Source: Buxus sempervirens (Eukaryota > Streptophyta > Magnoliopsida > Buxales > Buxaceae). From it: a stretch of 64,000 nt of DNA. The notes under the pieces were generated by a model that saw only the letters and a list, made by a program, of their open reading frames with translations, had not been told where the DNA came from and did no database searches. The stretch spans positions 41,473,942 to 41,537,941 of the forward strand of contig OX387188.1 of the NCBI GenBank assembly GCA_947561395.2, written 5' to 3'. Numbering within the stretch: the stretch's first letter is position 1; every line of letters starts with the position of its first letter. The position numbers and the translations under genes were made by a program. Positions 47,501-60,566 of this stretch are shown here, in pieces.

Positions 47501-50500
47501 ATGTAGTCTTTGAAACTTCATGTCTTGAAGCTTAACAGAGATATAGACCAACTGAAACTTAAGTCGGTGAGTTATTTTCAACTTTAAGTGTCTGTGTTAT
47601 TATAGCCTCATTCAGATTTCATCCAACTAAATCTAAAATTTTATTCAATTTAAATTCTACTGTAATGATTCAGGTCAAAGACAACAAGGAGACCACAAGT
47701 GTGCATCCTACTGAATATAAGAAATCAGATAGTGTGTTAGAAACCAGCGATCATGCTTGTTCAGAAAGCTCTGCTCATGATCAAGAGAATGCAGAGGTGA
47801 GATTCACGCCTACTGGTTAAAAACTACTTTTCATGTTTGTACTTAGTGTTCTATCTAGTGTAATTCAACTTCATTTTGATCCTATGTGATCTGTATCTGA
47901 AGAGGCTTAAACCAGTGTGTAGTTGCAGGAAAAAAACTGTGGGTTAAACTGCATTATAGTCACCATTTTAGGAGCCATAAAAAATATGCATGTGCTTACC
48001 TGATACAGTAGGCTATGTAAGCCTTGTTGTCACACACTTAACTGCAATTTTAAAGTCACTATTCTATTTTTCTTTTTCTTTTTTTCATTTTTGACTTTTT
48101 ATCTGCAGAACTATATTTTTAAGCTATTTGGATTGTTTATAGTCCTTGATTTTAGCTAAAAATATATTTTACTCCTTGATAAAAAGTTTCTCAAAACTCT
48201 TTAACTTGTTCGTGAAATTTCCTTATCGATTCACAAATGTTCTTTAATATGTGAATTTTGGGGCTTTTCTTGCACTAAAGAGATGATTTTGAAGCAAAAG
48301 GCACGATCTCATAAAGATTTTGATTTAGATCATTATTCTCAACCTAGGGTAAGTTGGCAGTGATGAAGCTATTAATGAGGCATAGATATCTGGTTAAAGA
48401 TTTTGTTCTTTAGAGGTTGATATCCATAATTTCCACCCCAGAATTACTTGACAGTGACTTTAGGCCTTCCACCATGATGGCTTGGTATTATAACTAGTTT
48501 TTCGGTTTATTAGTGATTCAGTTTGTGTGAACTTGTTTGGTTTATGCATGGTAATGTAAATGGTGCTTTGGTAGATTTTGATGCTTGATAAGTGTATTCA
48601 AAATATAGTGTTTAAACCAGCACTCATGTCTTATTCGTGGACACTTTTAAGATCTGTTTTATCTGAAAATAATGATCATTTGTTTTCTTTCTTTTCTCTT
48701 TTTTTTTTTTCGTTGTTTTGGGGTGGGGGTGCATGTGTGGTGGGACCAAGAGGCCCATGTGGCAACTTTTACGACCTCCTACATAGCAAAAGGAGATTCC
48801 TCCTTTTCCCTTCCTCTTTAAATTTATGAAAGCTGCCGCTAATGTGGGAAATTCCAGTACTCTAAGAAATGTGGCTGACATCTCTAGAAAAGTTGCCCAG
48901 ATGGCCTACCCAACGGCTCCTATATCAACAAAGTGGGTAGATATGCCACCAGCCAATCAAGTTGAAGTGGCAAAAGCCCCCTGATATAATTGAAAACTAA
49001 TATTAGCTTTTCCAATAAGAAAAAATTTTCATTTTTATCTTTTCATCTAAAAGAATATTAGAGTTGATGTTTAACATTATTTTGTTTACAGTTTTGTGGC
49101 TAGCACTTTGTGTAGGGATGGCAATGGTGCGGGTTTTGGTGAACCCGAACCCACCCCTTATAGGAGCTTAGGCTGCTTAGCCAATACCAAACCCTATCCC
49201 GCCTCTATCAGGTTGGTAGCAGACCCACCCTGGTTGGTGTGTAAAATGCAAAAAAATAAATAAATAAAGACTTTTTAAAACTAGAATATATTCATTGATA
49301 ATATATTAATTAAAGGGATATGTATTTTTATATATATAATATGCATGAAATAATATTTAAAACATATTAAAAATAATATTCAAATGTATGAAGGTCGGGT
49401 TTGGGGTGGGGGCGGGTTGGGCTAAACCCGCCCCTAACCCGATTTTAGGGATACCAAACCGTAACCAGTAGGGGCAGGACGGGGCGGGCTACCATGGCCA
49501 TCCCTAATTTTGTGCAATGATCATCTCCCAGTGGTAAATATAAAGTAAAACCTTAACCATGACCAGATAATTACTTCCCACTCATCCTCAGCTGTATTAT
49601 AGTAGTTGAATTCCGCAAACTATTTATTGCCAAAACAATAAAAGATTAATAAAGAAATTTAAGTTATTCACGTTTTTCTGACATGAGTCTGCATATCTCT
49701 AATTGAATATCTATTTGCTTTTTGTTCACCTTGCTACAGTGTTCAGTCTGTTCATAACTTTCCACCTATATCTGACATCTGTTGCTTGAATACAAAATTT
49801 CAAACCCAAATGTTCGAAGACATTAGCCAATGAGAAAACTTTATTAAATTAAACACCTTTAATTGGATTTTCTTTCTCAAATCACTGAAAAACTTGTCTA
49901 ATACTGCATATTGAGCATATTAAAAATATGCACATATGTTTTCATATGTTAGATTTTACAAGCTCCTTTGCTTTGTCTCACATCAGACACAATCCGAAAT
50001 CTATTTAAGAAAATATGGCATATAGGTATAAGTTTTGCATTGTGCTAATTGTGATTTGATTTATTTATATTACCATTTTAAATATGGTTTTTGGAATGAT
50101 CAATAAAGGTTATTGAAGGAAATGGAGATGTTTCTGCTAGCTTTCTGTCAAATGATGGCATGAGCAACAGCAATGAAACAACTTGGCAGGATAAGCGTCT
50201 AATTTTTTCATCACATCATGAAGAGGAGGTTGCTGAAACTGAATTTGAGCCTCTATCTGCATCCATACTGAAACAAAACAGCTCAAATGCCTCGCTAAAG
50301 GAAGTGTATGATAAAGCAGACCATGAGAACCCGTCAAATCCTGAGTGTGGACTGGTAGTATTCAATATCCTTTCTAAATTTCTTTACCTCTTATTTTCTC
50401 AAATGATGGCATGAAAAACAACAATGACACAACTTGGCAGGATAAGCGTCTAATTTTTTCATCAAATTGTGAAGAGGATGTTGCTGAAACTGAATTAGAG

Positions 50501-52122
50501 CCTTTATCAGAATCCATACTGAAACAAAATAGCTCAAATGCCTCTCTAGAGGAAGTATATGATAAAGCAGACAATGAGAATACATCTATTCCTGACTGTG
50601 GAGGGGTATTTTACAATACCCCTTTTAAAGAACATATAATATCCTTTCCAAATTTGTTTACCTCTTGTTTCCTCTTCTTTTTTTTATCGGCATATTTGTC
50701 TTTAATTTCATAGTCACAAGGTGGAATGGTTGGATCTCTCATTGACGATTCTGAGAATTGTGTTTGTGGCAATCAGACAAGGGACCCATCAGTTGAATCA
50801 ACCAGAAGAAAGCCAGAATCATCAATCAAGAAAGATCTAGAGAAAGGTTCTAGTGGTGTTCCTTTCAGAGCTGCACCTCTTTCAAATAATGAGAGGCTTC
50901 TTTTACGGAAACAAGCCCTCAAAATGAAAAGGCGCCCTGTGCTTGCTGTTGGTAATTCCTCATCATATCTAACAAAAATTCACCTCTTACCACTGTTGTG
51001 TATTTGACATAGGTGTATAAAGTTTAAAGAACACTCTTACCCTGGAAAGCAAAATTCCATTTCCCCTTTGATTGCTGTTGCATAAAGTTTACTCACTTTT
51101 CAAGAATACCCTTTCTAAAATATATTTAGTTGGGATTCTTTTGCAGCATTTGTTGTGGTCTTGATAGCTTGGAATGATGGAGAAGGATTTGTGTGGACCT
51201 TAGGTATTTAGGGAAGGACATTACTGATTAGTAACCAATTTTAAGTGCTTTTGCCAACCTTTTAGGCCGCTCATATGCCTATACTTGCTCCTTGTTGAAT
51301 CATCATGAACTGCACATGGTACAGAAAAAATATATTAGTGAGGTAGTGCTATTCATGCCTTCAGTTGACCTCCTTTTTCTTTAATCCTTGTTCTGTACTA
51401 TATTCCTTTTAATTATGATTTGATCTTTCTGGACCATGCAAATTTCATGATGGTTAGCAGTAGTGTTTCTGAACCTGTACCGGATCATGGTCAAAATTTT
51501 GCTATTTGCGGTTATGTTGCTGGCTATTTAAAATTTTTTGACTTTACTGTTGGCCATCTTCTGTTTAGTACTCTTTACTGTTGTATTTTGACCAGAAACT
51601 TATTCTGTCTCCCCTAAATTTTGATTCTTGGATCTCATGCGATGTAATTTGTTTTGTTACTGCAACCAGGGAAGAGCAATGTTATTACTGGGGTTGCTAC
51701 AACAATTAAAACACATTTCCGGAAGCACCCTCTTGCTATAGTGAATGTCAAAGGCAGAGCCAAGGGAACTTCAGTCCAGGAGATTGTTTTCAAATTGGAG
51801 GTATGCATGTGGGGTGTCTTTCTCTTAGATTCTCCGCTCCATTTTATCTTTGAAATAAAATGACAGATAGTGCCTTGTTTCTTTTTGTTATTTCCAGCAA
51901 GCAACAGGTGCTGTTCTAGTATCACGGGAGCCCAGCAAAATAATACTCTACAGGGGTTGGATTGATGGGGAGGAGCCTTATGGTACTAAAGAAAATAAGA
52001 GTGATTCAAGGAAAAGATCAGCAAGTGGTGTGATCAGACAAGAAGTTTCTCCTCAGCTCCTGGCAGCTATCAGACTTGAATGTGGATTGGAGAGCAACAA
52101 AGAAGAAGAAGCAACTCTGTAG
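41574..52122 (+). CDS. CFM2: CRM-domain splicing factor CFM2 (chloroplast), 12 exons
   Basis: Exons 41,574-42,248; 42,799-43,333; 43,413-43,543; 45,228-45,551; 45,634-45,790; 46,575-46,867; 47,507-47,566; 47,674-47,796; 50,109-50,354; 50,714-50,951; 51,670-51,800; 51,898-52,122. All are GT/AG with matching phases, giving 1,045 aa. A Ser/Arg-rich transit peptide is followed by four CRM domains, near residues 160-245, 380-470, 585-680 and 905-990. Each has the GxxG-type loop region (for example [20 protein letters not shown]) and a final strand such as [23 protein letters not shown] and KIILYRG. Four CRM domains and about 1,000 residues identify CFM2 rather than CFM3 (three). CFM2 binds and helps splice several chloroplast introns. 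The linker between CRM3 and CRM4 contains a tandemly duplicated exon that may be alternatively used. Confidence 0.93.
49113..49506. mobile_element. Non-autonomous hAT MITE in CFM2 intron 8
   Basis: Starts TAGGGATGGCAATGG and ends CCATGGCCATCCCTA, flanked by ACTTTGTG (49,105-49,112) and ATTTTGTG (49,507-49,514), an 8-bp duplication with one mismatch. 394 bp, no coding capacity. The intron (47,797-50,108) is the longest of the gene. Confidence 0.85.
50148..50649 (+). repeat. 251-bp tandem duplication of CFM2 exon 9 region
   Basis: Unit 1 starts TCAAATGATGGCATG at 50,148, unit 2 at 50,399. Each holds most of exon 9 plus the start of the following intron, and identity is about 88%. Unit 2 has no stop in the exon frame. 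An acceptor-like TTGGCAG ends at 50,440 and a donor GGG/GTATTT lies at 50,605/50,606, giving a potential 165-nt exon (55 codons) in frame with exons 9 and 10. Confidence 0.88.
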
Positions 52123-54751
52123 GGCAGGGATGTGTAGCTTGTTTCAAATGGTCACTCCGTCAGGACACCAATTGTATAGCTTGTTTCAGATGCGGATGCC
52201 TCATAACTGATCTGAGCCAGATTCAAATTCTTGGCTTACCAGCAGTCAGAATTGGAGCATGCTTCCAGATGGATTACCGGACAGATGCAAAATACCGTAC
52301 GATTATACCAATGGGTGTCAAAGCCACAGCCATAAATCCTGATACTGAGAACAGCAGCTTTGGGGACTCATTCATCATCTAGTCATCACTTGAATTATGG
52401 TGATGGCGACAAGAAAAGGCAGCCATATTTGATTGCATTGCTGAACATGGTATTCCCAGTAACTGGGCAGGAACCGCAGGACAATTATTTCATAAACAAG
52501 CGGAAGATAAGAATTGGATTACCCTGTTCTTGGATTCCAAATGGGATGTCCCAAGAGAGAACTGATGGCTGACTTGACAATCGGCATGTAATTATTTTAT
52601 CTTCCTCTTATCTCTTTGGGGAGGGGATCTGCTGATAAGTTCTAATACTTTGATGAACGCCATGTGAATCCTTGTGCGCAAACCATGATGAGGGCGCCTG
52701 CTATGTTCCTCTGAATGGACCATGTTTCTGATAAAATGCCTTGGGACCATCTGTGATGACAAACTGAATGCAGGCAGTGATTTTCACCATCAGAAACAGA
52801 AAATTTTCAATTCTTTTATCTGAGGAAACTTTTCTTTTCTGGGCATGGGTCTCAAGTCACCGAGTCACCAGGGGACACCATTTTGGTGGTCCCAGACAGA
52901 CATTAGTGGGGGGCTGCAGAGTCATGGTGGGTAAGTCAAATCTACGAGTGTTCATTTTAGTAGCAGGTGAAATTTCAAATTAAATCATACATTATGGTTC
53001 TAAAATAAAAATATTTTAACTAAATAATATTTATAATTGGTGATGCCTTTTAAGGTTGCAGGTGGAACGAGCTACTTTAATCGTCTCTCTTTCTAAATAA
53101 AAATGCTAAGATAAAGTTTTAAAACTTTAAAAATTAAAACGAAGAGGAGGAAGGGAGGTGGGTGGGAAGTGGGAACCCCACATTTCCCAATCGTAATGAT
53201 TATTAGAAACACATTCTGGGACAAACAAGTTACAAATGCTTTGAGAGAATTCTTTTTCGTTTTGAGCCCTTGTAGGAGCCACACTAACTGACCTCTAATC
53301 AAGTATATGGTACCCCATGTCTCCACAGCCGTTAATTTATGATTCCATGGTGGAAAGTAGCTCACTTCACCTCACTGGTAATGTCATATTAAAGCTATAT
53401 ATTTTTAATCTGGTCCAAATAAAAAGAAAAGTTGCTAATCTGTAAAGAATATAGGAGTTCCCCTCCCCCTTTTTTCAATCTTTCAACTTAAGTTTGGCTC
53501 TGGTGTTTTCAAAATGTCTTTTTCTTTGGGCATTGGGGTTATCAAAAATTCAAGCAAAAGTTTTTCTTTGTTTGGAGCTTCACTTTTTCTATCCACTACT
53601 TGGGTATGCTCCTTAATAATTCAACAGAAGGGAAGAAAGTGGTAACAAAAAGCTAGTTCAAGTGGAAAACTTTATCAGGGTCAAACACAAAAGTCTTTGG
53701 GGTAGAGTTAAACAACTGATTTTTCAATGTCTAATGACAAGTTCCATTAGCATAAAATTTCTGAAAAATGGCAAAAGCCCTAAAACCCCACTCTCTCATG
53801 TCTCCATGTAAGCAAGTTGTATAGGGTTTCAGATCTTAGCGGTGAGAACACACACACAGGTTTAATGTCGGATTAGCTTGAGTTACAACGGATGACTGTA
53901 AAAAGAACCTAGGAAAGCTCCAGAAAAAAGTTTACACAGAGATCAGATGGCTAGAGAATAAAATCGTCCTGAAAGTAGAATTTGAATTTAACTTGACCAG
54001 AGAATGATTCCTTGGTGCAAACCCATGTACAGCTCTTGGGAATTGAGATACTGCAACGTGCACATTGCGTCTAAGTTCAGATTATTCAGACTTTTTATTC
54101 TCTATAATACGCAAACAAACCATAGATTCTCTCTCGTTTGAGGGAAACCTGCAAAGGGCAACAGTAACTAACATTTTTGTCCTCTTTTCTGCTGTTACCA
54201 AAGGGCTTTTGGGAAAATTGACTTTTAGGGAACTTCTTAAACATAATCCAGATTCAATCATCCAATTCTTCAAAAATTGAAAAAGTGATGATACCTGTTA
54301 GAATATTTGAAAACGAGTGTTATTTTACTGATGACGATATGATGACACACGTTTTCAAATATTTAAGAAACGTAAACAAGAATTTTGTAAGTGAATTTGA
54401 ATTACTCTAAAAAGAATCACTAAAGAATAAGTTTCCCGAATGATGGCTTCTCTCTCTCTCATTTTCTTACCCTAAGATAATAACTGATCTGTCCATGGCT
54501 TTAATCAAACCCAAGAAAGCTAACCTTCATCTGTCTCGGTCTCTCTCCCCACCACACACTCACACGCACACACAGACATGGACACGCATAGACAGAAAGA
54601 CAGCCTTATTTTATGGTTAAAAAAAAGAAGGAATAAACGGGGATTCTGAGAAACAATTGAAAAGAGAGAGCGAGCTTCATGGATTTCATGATAATTCTCT
54701 CCATGTGAGAGAGAAAGAGAGAGAGAGAGAGATCCATCAATACTCTGAGCG
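52123..54751. other. CFM2 3' UTR and intergenic DNA
   Basis: No supported gene. An imperfect hairpin, with a 14-bp perfect stem core (54,302-54,315 with 54,350-54,363), lies near the right end, followed by CA-rich and GA-rich microsatellites (about 54,545-54,580 and 54,705-54,732). Confidence 0.45.
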
Positions 54752-55054
54752 ATGGCACGCAATACCTTGGATTTTTCTGCCTTCTTTCAACGACAATACC
54801 CAACAGCAATCATCATGCCCTCTTCCTTCCTTCTCATCTCTGCGATCTCTGCCCGTGACCCCTCTCCATCACCATCATTACTCCCTCATCATCACACTTT
54901 TCTTTATCACCCACCACCATCGTTAATCCACTCGGACAACACCAACACCACCAACGAGGATAAGAAAAAAGAAAGGAAGAAAAGAAGCTTTGAAGATGAA
55001 GATGAGTTCACTGAAGAAGACGAAACCCTACCTTTCAATCTGAGCATCTTCTGA
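54752..55054 (+). CDS. Small unidentified protein, 100 aa
   Basis: ATG-started single-exon frame preceded by a GA-rich leader. The N-terminus is MARNTLDFSAFFQRQYPTAI. The middle is rich in Pro/Ser/His, then comes a basic run DKKKERKKRSF and an acidic tail FEDEDEFTEEDETLPFNLSI ending in F. It looks like a small plant nuclear or intrinsically disordered protein, but I recognise no family. It could also be non-coding leader sequence. Confidence 0.35.
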   Translation: MARNTLDFSAFFQRQYPTAIIMPSSFLLISAISARDPSPSPSLLPHHHTFLYHPPPSLIHSDNTNTTNEDKKKERKKRSFEDEDEFTEEDETLPFNLSIF

Positions 55055-58000
55055 GTAAAAGGTGTTCTTCTTCTTCGAAGGATTCAACACCACTTATTTT
55101 CTCTTCTCTCTCTTGGGGAATCAAGCGTCTTGGTCCGATGATTTGCTAATCAAGCAAATCACACGTTTGGAAGCTTTGCTCTCATCTGGGTTTCTTCCAT
55201 ATAGCTTATAGCCTTAATAGTTTTCATAGCTATATAGTACTCCTTAAACAGTACTTTGGTTTTGGTTTTGGTTTAGGTGATCCAAGAAGAAAGAACAGTA
55301 AGTCATATCTCATGGTTACGGTAGATGGTATGTGTTTTGATGTTTGAATAAAAATGAAACTGAAGTACTCTCTCATGTTGAACAATATTATTACATGATT
55401 TGTGTGGTTTTTAATCTGTTCTGTTATTGTTTGGATACTATGTTGGTGCAAGATTAATTATATTTTGGAGTTGGAGATCTAGTATTTATATGAATAATGA
55501 AGATCATAACACTTGTTATGATTGGAAACTAGATGAATCATTTGTGTAGAAGAAGTTATGTTTGATTCCGAAAGGATTTAGTTCCATTTACCGCACAGCT
55601 TCCATGCTTAAGTATCCTGAGCTAGGGTTAATTTATTGTCTTTCTGACTTTCAACATGTTGTATCAGCTATCTTTCCATCTACAGAAGCCTGAACTGAGG
55701 ATGAAAAAGCATGGTTTCTTACATTCTAAATTGAAGTCAGTTGGTCTCCTTCTTAATGAGTGCTTACAGGATATGGGTTTACCTATGTTTATAGATTTTC
55801 TTGTAGATGTTCATGCAAATATATAGAAGTAAAAATACATAAACAAAGTCATGATGAAGCGCATATCCTTGAATGCTCCTATATATAAATATGTGCACTT
55901 AGTTGTATCTTGTATCACAGGCACAGTATATATTCAGATCCTATATCGATCCGTGAGGATTTAAAGTATCCAAATGTGTTATTATTGTCGCTGGATTTGC
56001 TTAATGTTTTGAGTAAAGGCAGTCTTGAGTTATATCGGTACTTATGGCTATGTGTATACTAGCTAGGTTGTGCCTGAATGCTCTACATAATTAAAATTGA
56101 AATTAAAACTCCAATTGAGTTGGATAATATATATGGAAATAGTAATTATTTCTTAGTACTAGCTAGAAACATTTTTCATTAATAATTGATGCTTTCTAAA
56201 GATAGTTATCCTTAAATGTCTGACTTATATGATTAGCAGTTAATTAATAGGAAGGCTTTCAGTTTTCATCTATGTTAAACAATTAAAAAAACAAAGTTTA
56301 TATACCTTGTGCTGATTCTATGTGATTATATAAATTTTCATTGGTATATAGATCACATAGTATCACACAAAAATGGAGAAGGCTGGTGGGAAGTGGGGGG
56401 AAGGGGGGAGAGAAGGGGAATATTACAAGCTAGGTAATCTTTCTATTGAAATGATGTTTCAATGCTTATCATTGTTGGGTATATGGGAGGCATGCATTAT
56501 GCATGCCAGCAGAACTAGGGCAAGGAGCACTGATGATGCCATCACTTTAATGATGGCAATGGTTCTTTAGTAATCAATTTTCTAGCTAGCTACCTCAGTA
56601 ATTATGCATTAAGGACTACATAACCTAGCTAATTTCTAGATATCTAAGTTGGATTGTTAATATTCATGCATGCACAGTAGATTTTACTTTATGTTGCTGC
56701 TGTTGCAAATTATTAAGTAGATATAGAGAGAGAGAGTGAAGGTTATGCTCTTTAGCTGGAATCCCAACTCCATAGGATTGCAATGAAAGATGCTCCCATG
56801 TCAACAACCAAGTTGGGGGAGAGGGCTGTGGTTGCTAGCTAGGGTTGAAATCAAGGTATTCTATCATAACATATACTGCATATAGGCATCTCTCTTCCTT
56901 ATAAACTAACAATGAGTCTTGCTATCTTTTGCGCTTTGGGTAATTCCGAGCTATCATGATCGATGACAATCCTTTATCAAATTTCCCTAGAGGACAGTAA
57001 TGCTGAGCTACACAAGTTTGATCATTTATTATAATCTTGCCAGAAAAGTTACACCTGCAGCTTCCTGTTAAAAGTAAAAGGGTGCCTTAGACAATGCTGC
57101 ATGCTTCAGTTCTTGGAAATTCAGAATGAAAGACTCATTGAGTCGTTGTTCATAGCTTACCCTATTCCTGCAAAATATATAATTACATGCAGTTGTCGCG
57201 CAGTCCCAACTTTATTCCTTTCTTAAGCTCTGCGCACATCGAACCTAGGCGCTTCCAACCCTGCCCTTCTATTTAGGGGATGCCCTAGCTACCAACGTCA
57301 CGAAGAACAGGACGACAGCATTTTAGTGCGTTTGCTTCCATCCGAAAATAAGCCCAATTTCTGGGAGTAATCAACTTCGAGTATGCGAGCTTAAGATTTT
57401 GCATACTCTTAATGCATTTTAAAAAGCAAAGTCGTGATATTCTATTTTTAATGCTTCATGGGGTTTGCATTCTACTTTCAGGCATTCTATATTTATACAG
57501 ATTTTCAATGTATTTTCCTGCACCTTCCAGGAAAATAGTGATCAACTTGATATTTTGTGTATCAAATGTTTTAAAAGGTGTCCTGCCAAAGTCTGGGTAC
57601 GTACGTTTCAAGATAATATATACATGCATGTTTAAATCTATTGCTCTGGAGCTGAGTAGGTATACTCTTTTTACTTCCCCAAAAAAGCAAGGGGATCCAA
57701 GAGCTCATCGGCAGCTTATTAGTTCAGTAGGGCGCAAACAATGAATTTAACAGATTACAAATTTGAGATCTTGTAGAACGAGCTACAGTGAGAGATTTCT
57801 ACCATAGCAAGGAAAAAAAAACATCCTTTTTCGTGTGTCCCTAAAAAGTTTGGATTCATTAATTTACAATTTTACATGTTAAATGCACGAATTTTTTTTT
57901 TAAATATTATTAATGATGAAGGTGTATAAGTCCCTTGGTTATTGGCAATTTTTTTCTACTTTTCTCCTACATTTGTTCTGGAACATTCAAAATAGATGTT

Positions 58001-58809
58001 GTAAGTAAAGCATTTGATGGTTATAGTATTTTTCAACAAGAAAAATTACCTTATTTTTACAATAAAAAATTTTCCTTACCTTCAGATGCTCCATGTGATA
58101 GTATCCTCTCAAAGTGGAGGAATGAGTGCCGGAGAAAGGTGCAAAGTATGTCAATCCATTTTGGATGCACCAATTTACATGTTTAGATGTACATTGGAAA
58201 ATAGAATTGAATCGGTTAGGTTTTGGATTGGATGCTCAATTAAACCAAATCGAATTCATTATTCGCCTAAACCAAACTAAAATTGTTCTCGTGTAATTAG
58301 GTTTGGTTCGGTTCGATTTGGGTTTCAGTTTTTTTATTTAATTTCCGCTCAGTTTTCGGTTTATATTATCGGTTTGGTTCAGTTTGGTTGATTGCAAATA
58401 TTTTAGCTTGGTCTTGGGTTGAACCGAATCGACCCAAGTTGCATCCCTGCTAGATATCGAGCGTGATCCATTTTCCGAAAAATGATATACGAGATTTTTA
58501 GTGGTATGTCATTTTCCGGAAAATAACTATCTTTTAAAAAAACTTTTTTAAATCGTATTGTATTTTACATTGAAACAAACACATGGAAACTTCCGAAAAC
58601 ATTTTCCGCATTATATTTTACATCAAAACAAACGGAACCTAAGTTTTAATTGATTTTGAGTTAATTAAAAGATGATTCCAAATTGATCGATTATGGCTCA
58701 ATTGCTGAACAAAAATCTACCATGCACGTTGCATCAAACTGTTGCACTAGAACTACCCTTTGAAAAAAAAAACTTGCATTAAAAACACATCCTCTGGAGC
58801 ATTTATCTG
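55055..58809. other. Intergenic DNA, no supported gene
   Basis: AT-rich. It contains a G-run motif at 56,388-56,418 and element-like text at 58,200-58,450 (AACCGAATCGACCC and related phrases) and 58,460-58,640 (ATTTTCCGGAAAAT-type). The 110-codon frame at 57,412 has no recognisable domain. Confidence 0.45.
56388..56418 (+). other. Potential G-quadruplex motif
   Basis: Four G-tracts of 3, 6, 6 and 4 G (56,388; 56,395; 56,403; 56,415) are separated by 2-6 nt in an otherwise AT-rich region. Confidence 0.6.
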
Positions 58810-59000
58810 CACTACAAAAAAAAAGTGATAAAGCGACACTAATATAAGGGCACTTATATGAAAGTGCCCTTATAAATGCCTTAATACGGCATTTTTTTTA
58901 GAATGCCACTATAAAACAATTTATTACAGCATTTCCTAGAAAAATGCCACTATAAAATGATTTATTACGACATTTCCTAGAAAAATGCAGCTGCTACACA
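58810..59000. mobile_element. CACTA (EnSpm) terminal fragment
   Basis: Begins CACTACAAAAAAAAAGTG, the usual CACTA terminus, followed by subterminal repeats (AAGGGCACTTATATGAAAGT with inverted partner; AATGCCACTATAAAA twice). No matching opposite end is found, so it is a one-ended remnant. Confidence 0.6.
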
Positions 59001-59023
59001 CCTCAAGAGAATATGACCTATTG

Positions 59024-59138
59024 TAGGGATGGCAACGCGATGGGTTGATAGGGTAAACCGCCCCAATTAATCCACCCCTAATGTTAGGGTTTGATAAGAC
59101 CTAAATCGGGTTAGGATTTAGCCTGATCCAACCTTAAT

Positions 59139-59176
<38 letters not shown>

Positions 59177-59377
59177 CACACACGTATTTTATAAAATAAT
59201 ATAATTAATTTATATTTTCTACTTAAAAGTAAATATATTTAATGTTTAATAATGTAGCCGGGTCAACCCAATTTATCTCATTACCAATTCAATAAGATTA
59301 GGAGCAGGTTTAGTAGGGACTAAACTCATATAAGGGCAGATTAGGGTTTGCCTAAACTCGCTCCGTTTCCGTCCCTA
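59024..59377. mobile_element. hAT-like MITE with internal (TA)n
   Basis: Left end TAGGGATGGCAACGCGATGG, right end inverted TAGGGACGGAAACGGAGC. About 354 bp, with a (TA)n microsatellite near 59,143-59,170. The flanking 8-mers no longer match, so it is older than the other two hAT MITEs. Confidence 0.65.
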
Positions 59378-60566
59378 GTTTATAACAAAATTTGAGGAAG
59401 CTAAACAATGACATTGTGATTAGTTGGTTCAACTCGAGAAAAAAAAAAAAACCAACAACAACTAATCTCCATTGATCAAATTTTTAATAAAAATTGGACC
59501 AATTATCGCGATTTACAATATGCCATAGAAGAATAGATCAAAATGCACTTTTTGGTTTGACATTCTTGCACTTTTCTCCTGCAATCATCCGTGCACAATG
59601 CACTTTAATTGAGATCCTACCATAGCCCATAGGGCATATGATATTTAACAAATTTCTTTTCTTTTTGTAAATGTAATAAAGTTTTTCTTATTGAAAATAT
59701 AATAACCGTCCGATGCTCGACTTGAGCATCTTTCTCAAAGTGCACTAACGAGTGCAATTAAAAAGTGCATGCAGTGTCATCCTACATTTACATTTTAACC
59801 GTGCCGGTATTCCGCCAAAAGTACCATGGGTATTCTGGTCATTTAATGAGCAGACGCACCGGAATCCTCGACGATAGGTGGAGGGTTTCCGTCGTCGCTG
59901 CCTCTTAAAATTTAGACTGTTCACTTAAAAGAGTGGCGCGGGGCGCACCTTACCTTGCTAAATGGCACCGGAATCCTTCATGCGTCATTTTACACCGCCG
60001 GCGTATCGACGTTTGCCATTCCGCTAAAACGTTCCCGCTATGCCATTCGAGTGTAAGGTAAGCATGAACGATGACGGTTAATTTCTCGCGGTTACATTTC
60101 ATTTTATTTACTTTTCGCTGGATGCAACGGATTAAAATTTTGGATGCTTACTAACCCTAATTTTCATATATTTTGAAACTCTGATTATTTATTCCTAATT
60201 CTCATATGAAGAACTTTTGATCGATACAAGTTTACTTTGAATAGTTACAGAGATATGAACAGAGTTGGCGTTTCTTTTCCATATTATGCCAAGTGATTGA
60301 ATCGGCATTGATCGGATCCCTCTTTGTTACTTTCGTGATCTCATATAAAGCGAACGCCAAACTCCAAAATGAATTGCTACCATTTTGCATAACATGTTAC
60401 ATTCTCTTGTAGTTTGGCTACAGTTAATTTTTATTTTTTTATTTTTCTTGGCGATTCACTACTGAAGCCATCTGCTCTTTGCCTTCTAATTGCTACTTCG
60501 TTTCCTTTGGAGTTCTTAATTATATGTTCGTTCCATGAATAAGATGGTTATTGATCCTTATTGTAG
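59378..60566. other. Intergenic DNA with a GC-richer stretch
   Basis: 59,800-60,070 is GC-richer, with CCGCCGGCGTATCGACG. It could be a promoter or first exon of an unrecognised transcript (a GTAAGC donor-like site lies at 60,059-60,064). No transit-peptide exon compatible with the downstream exon was found. Confidence 0.3.
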
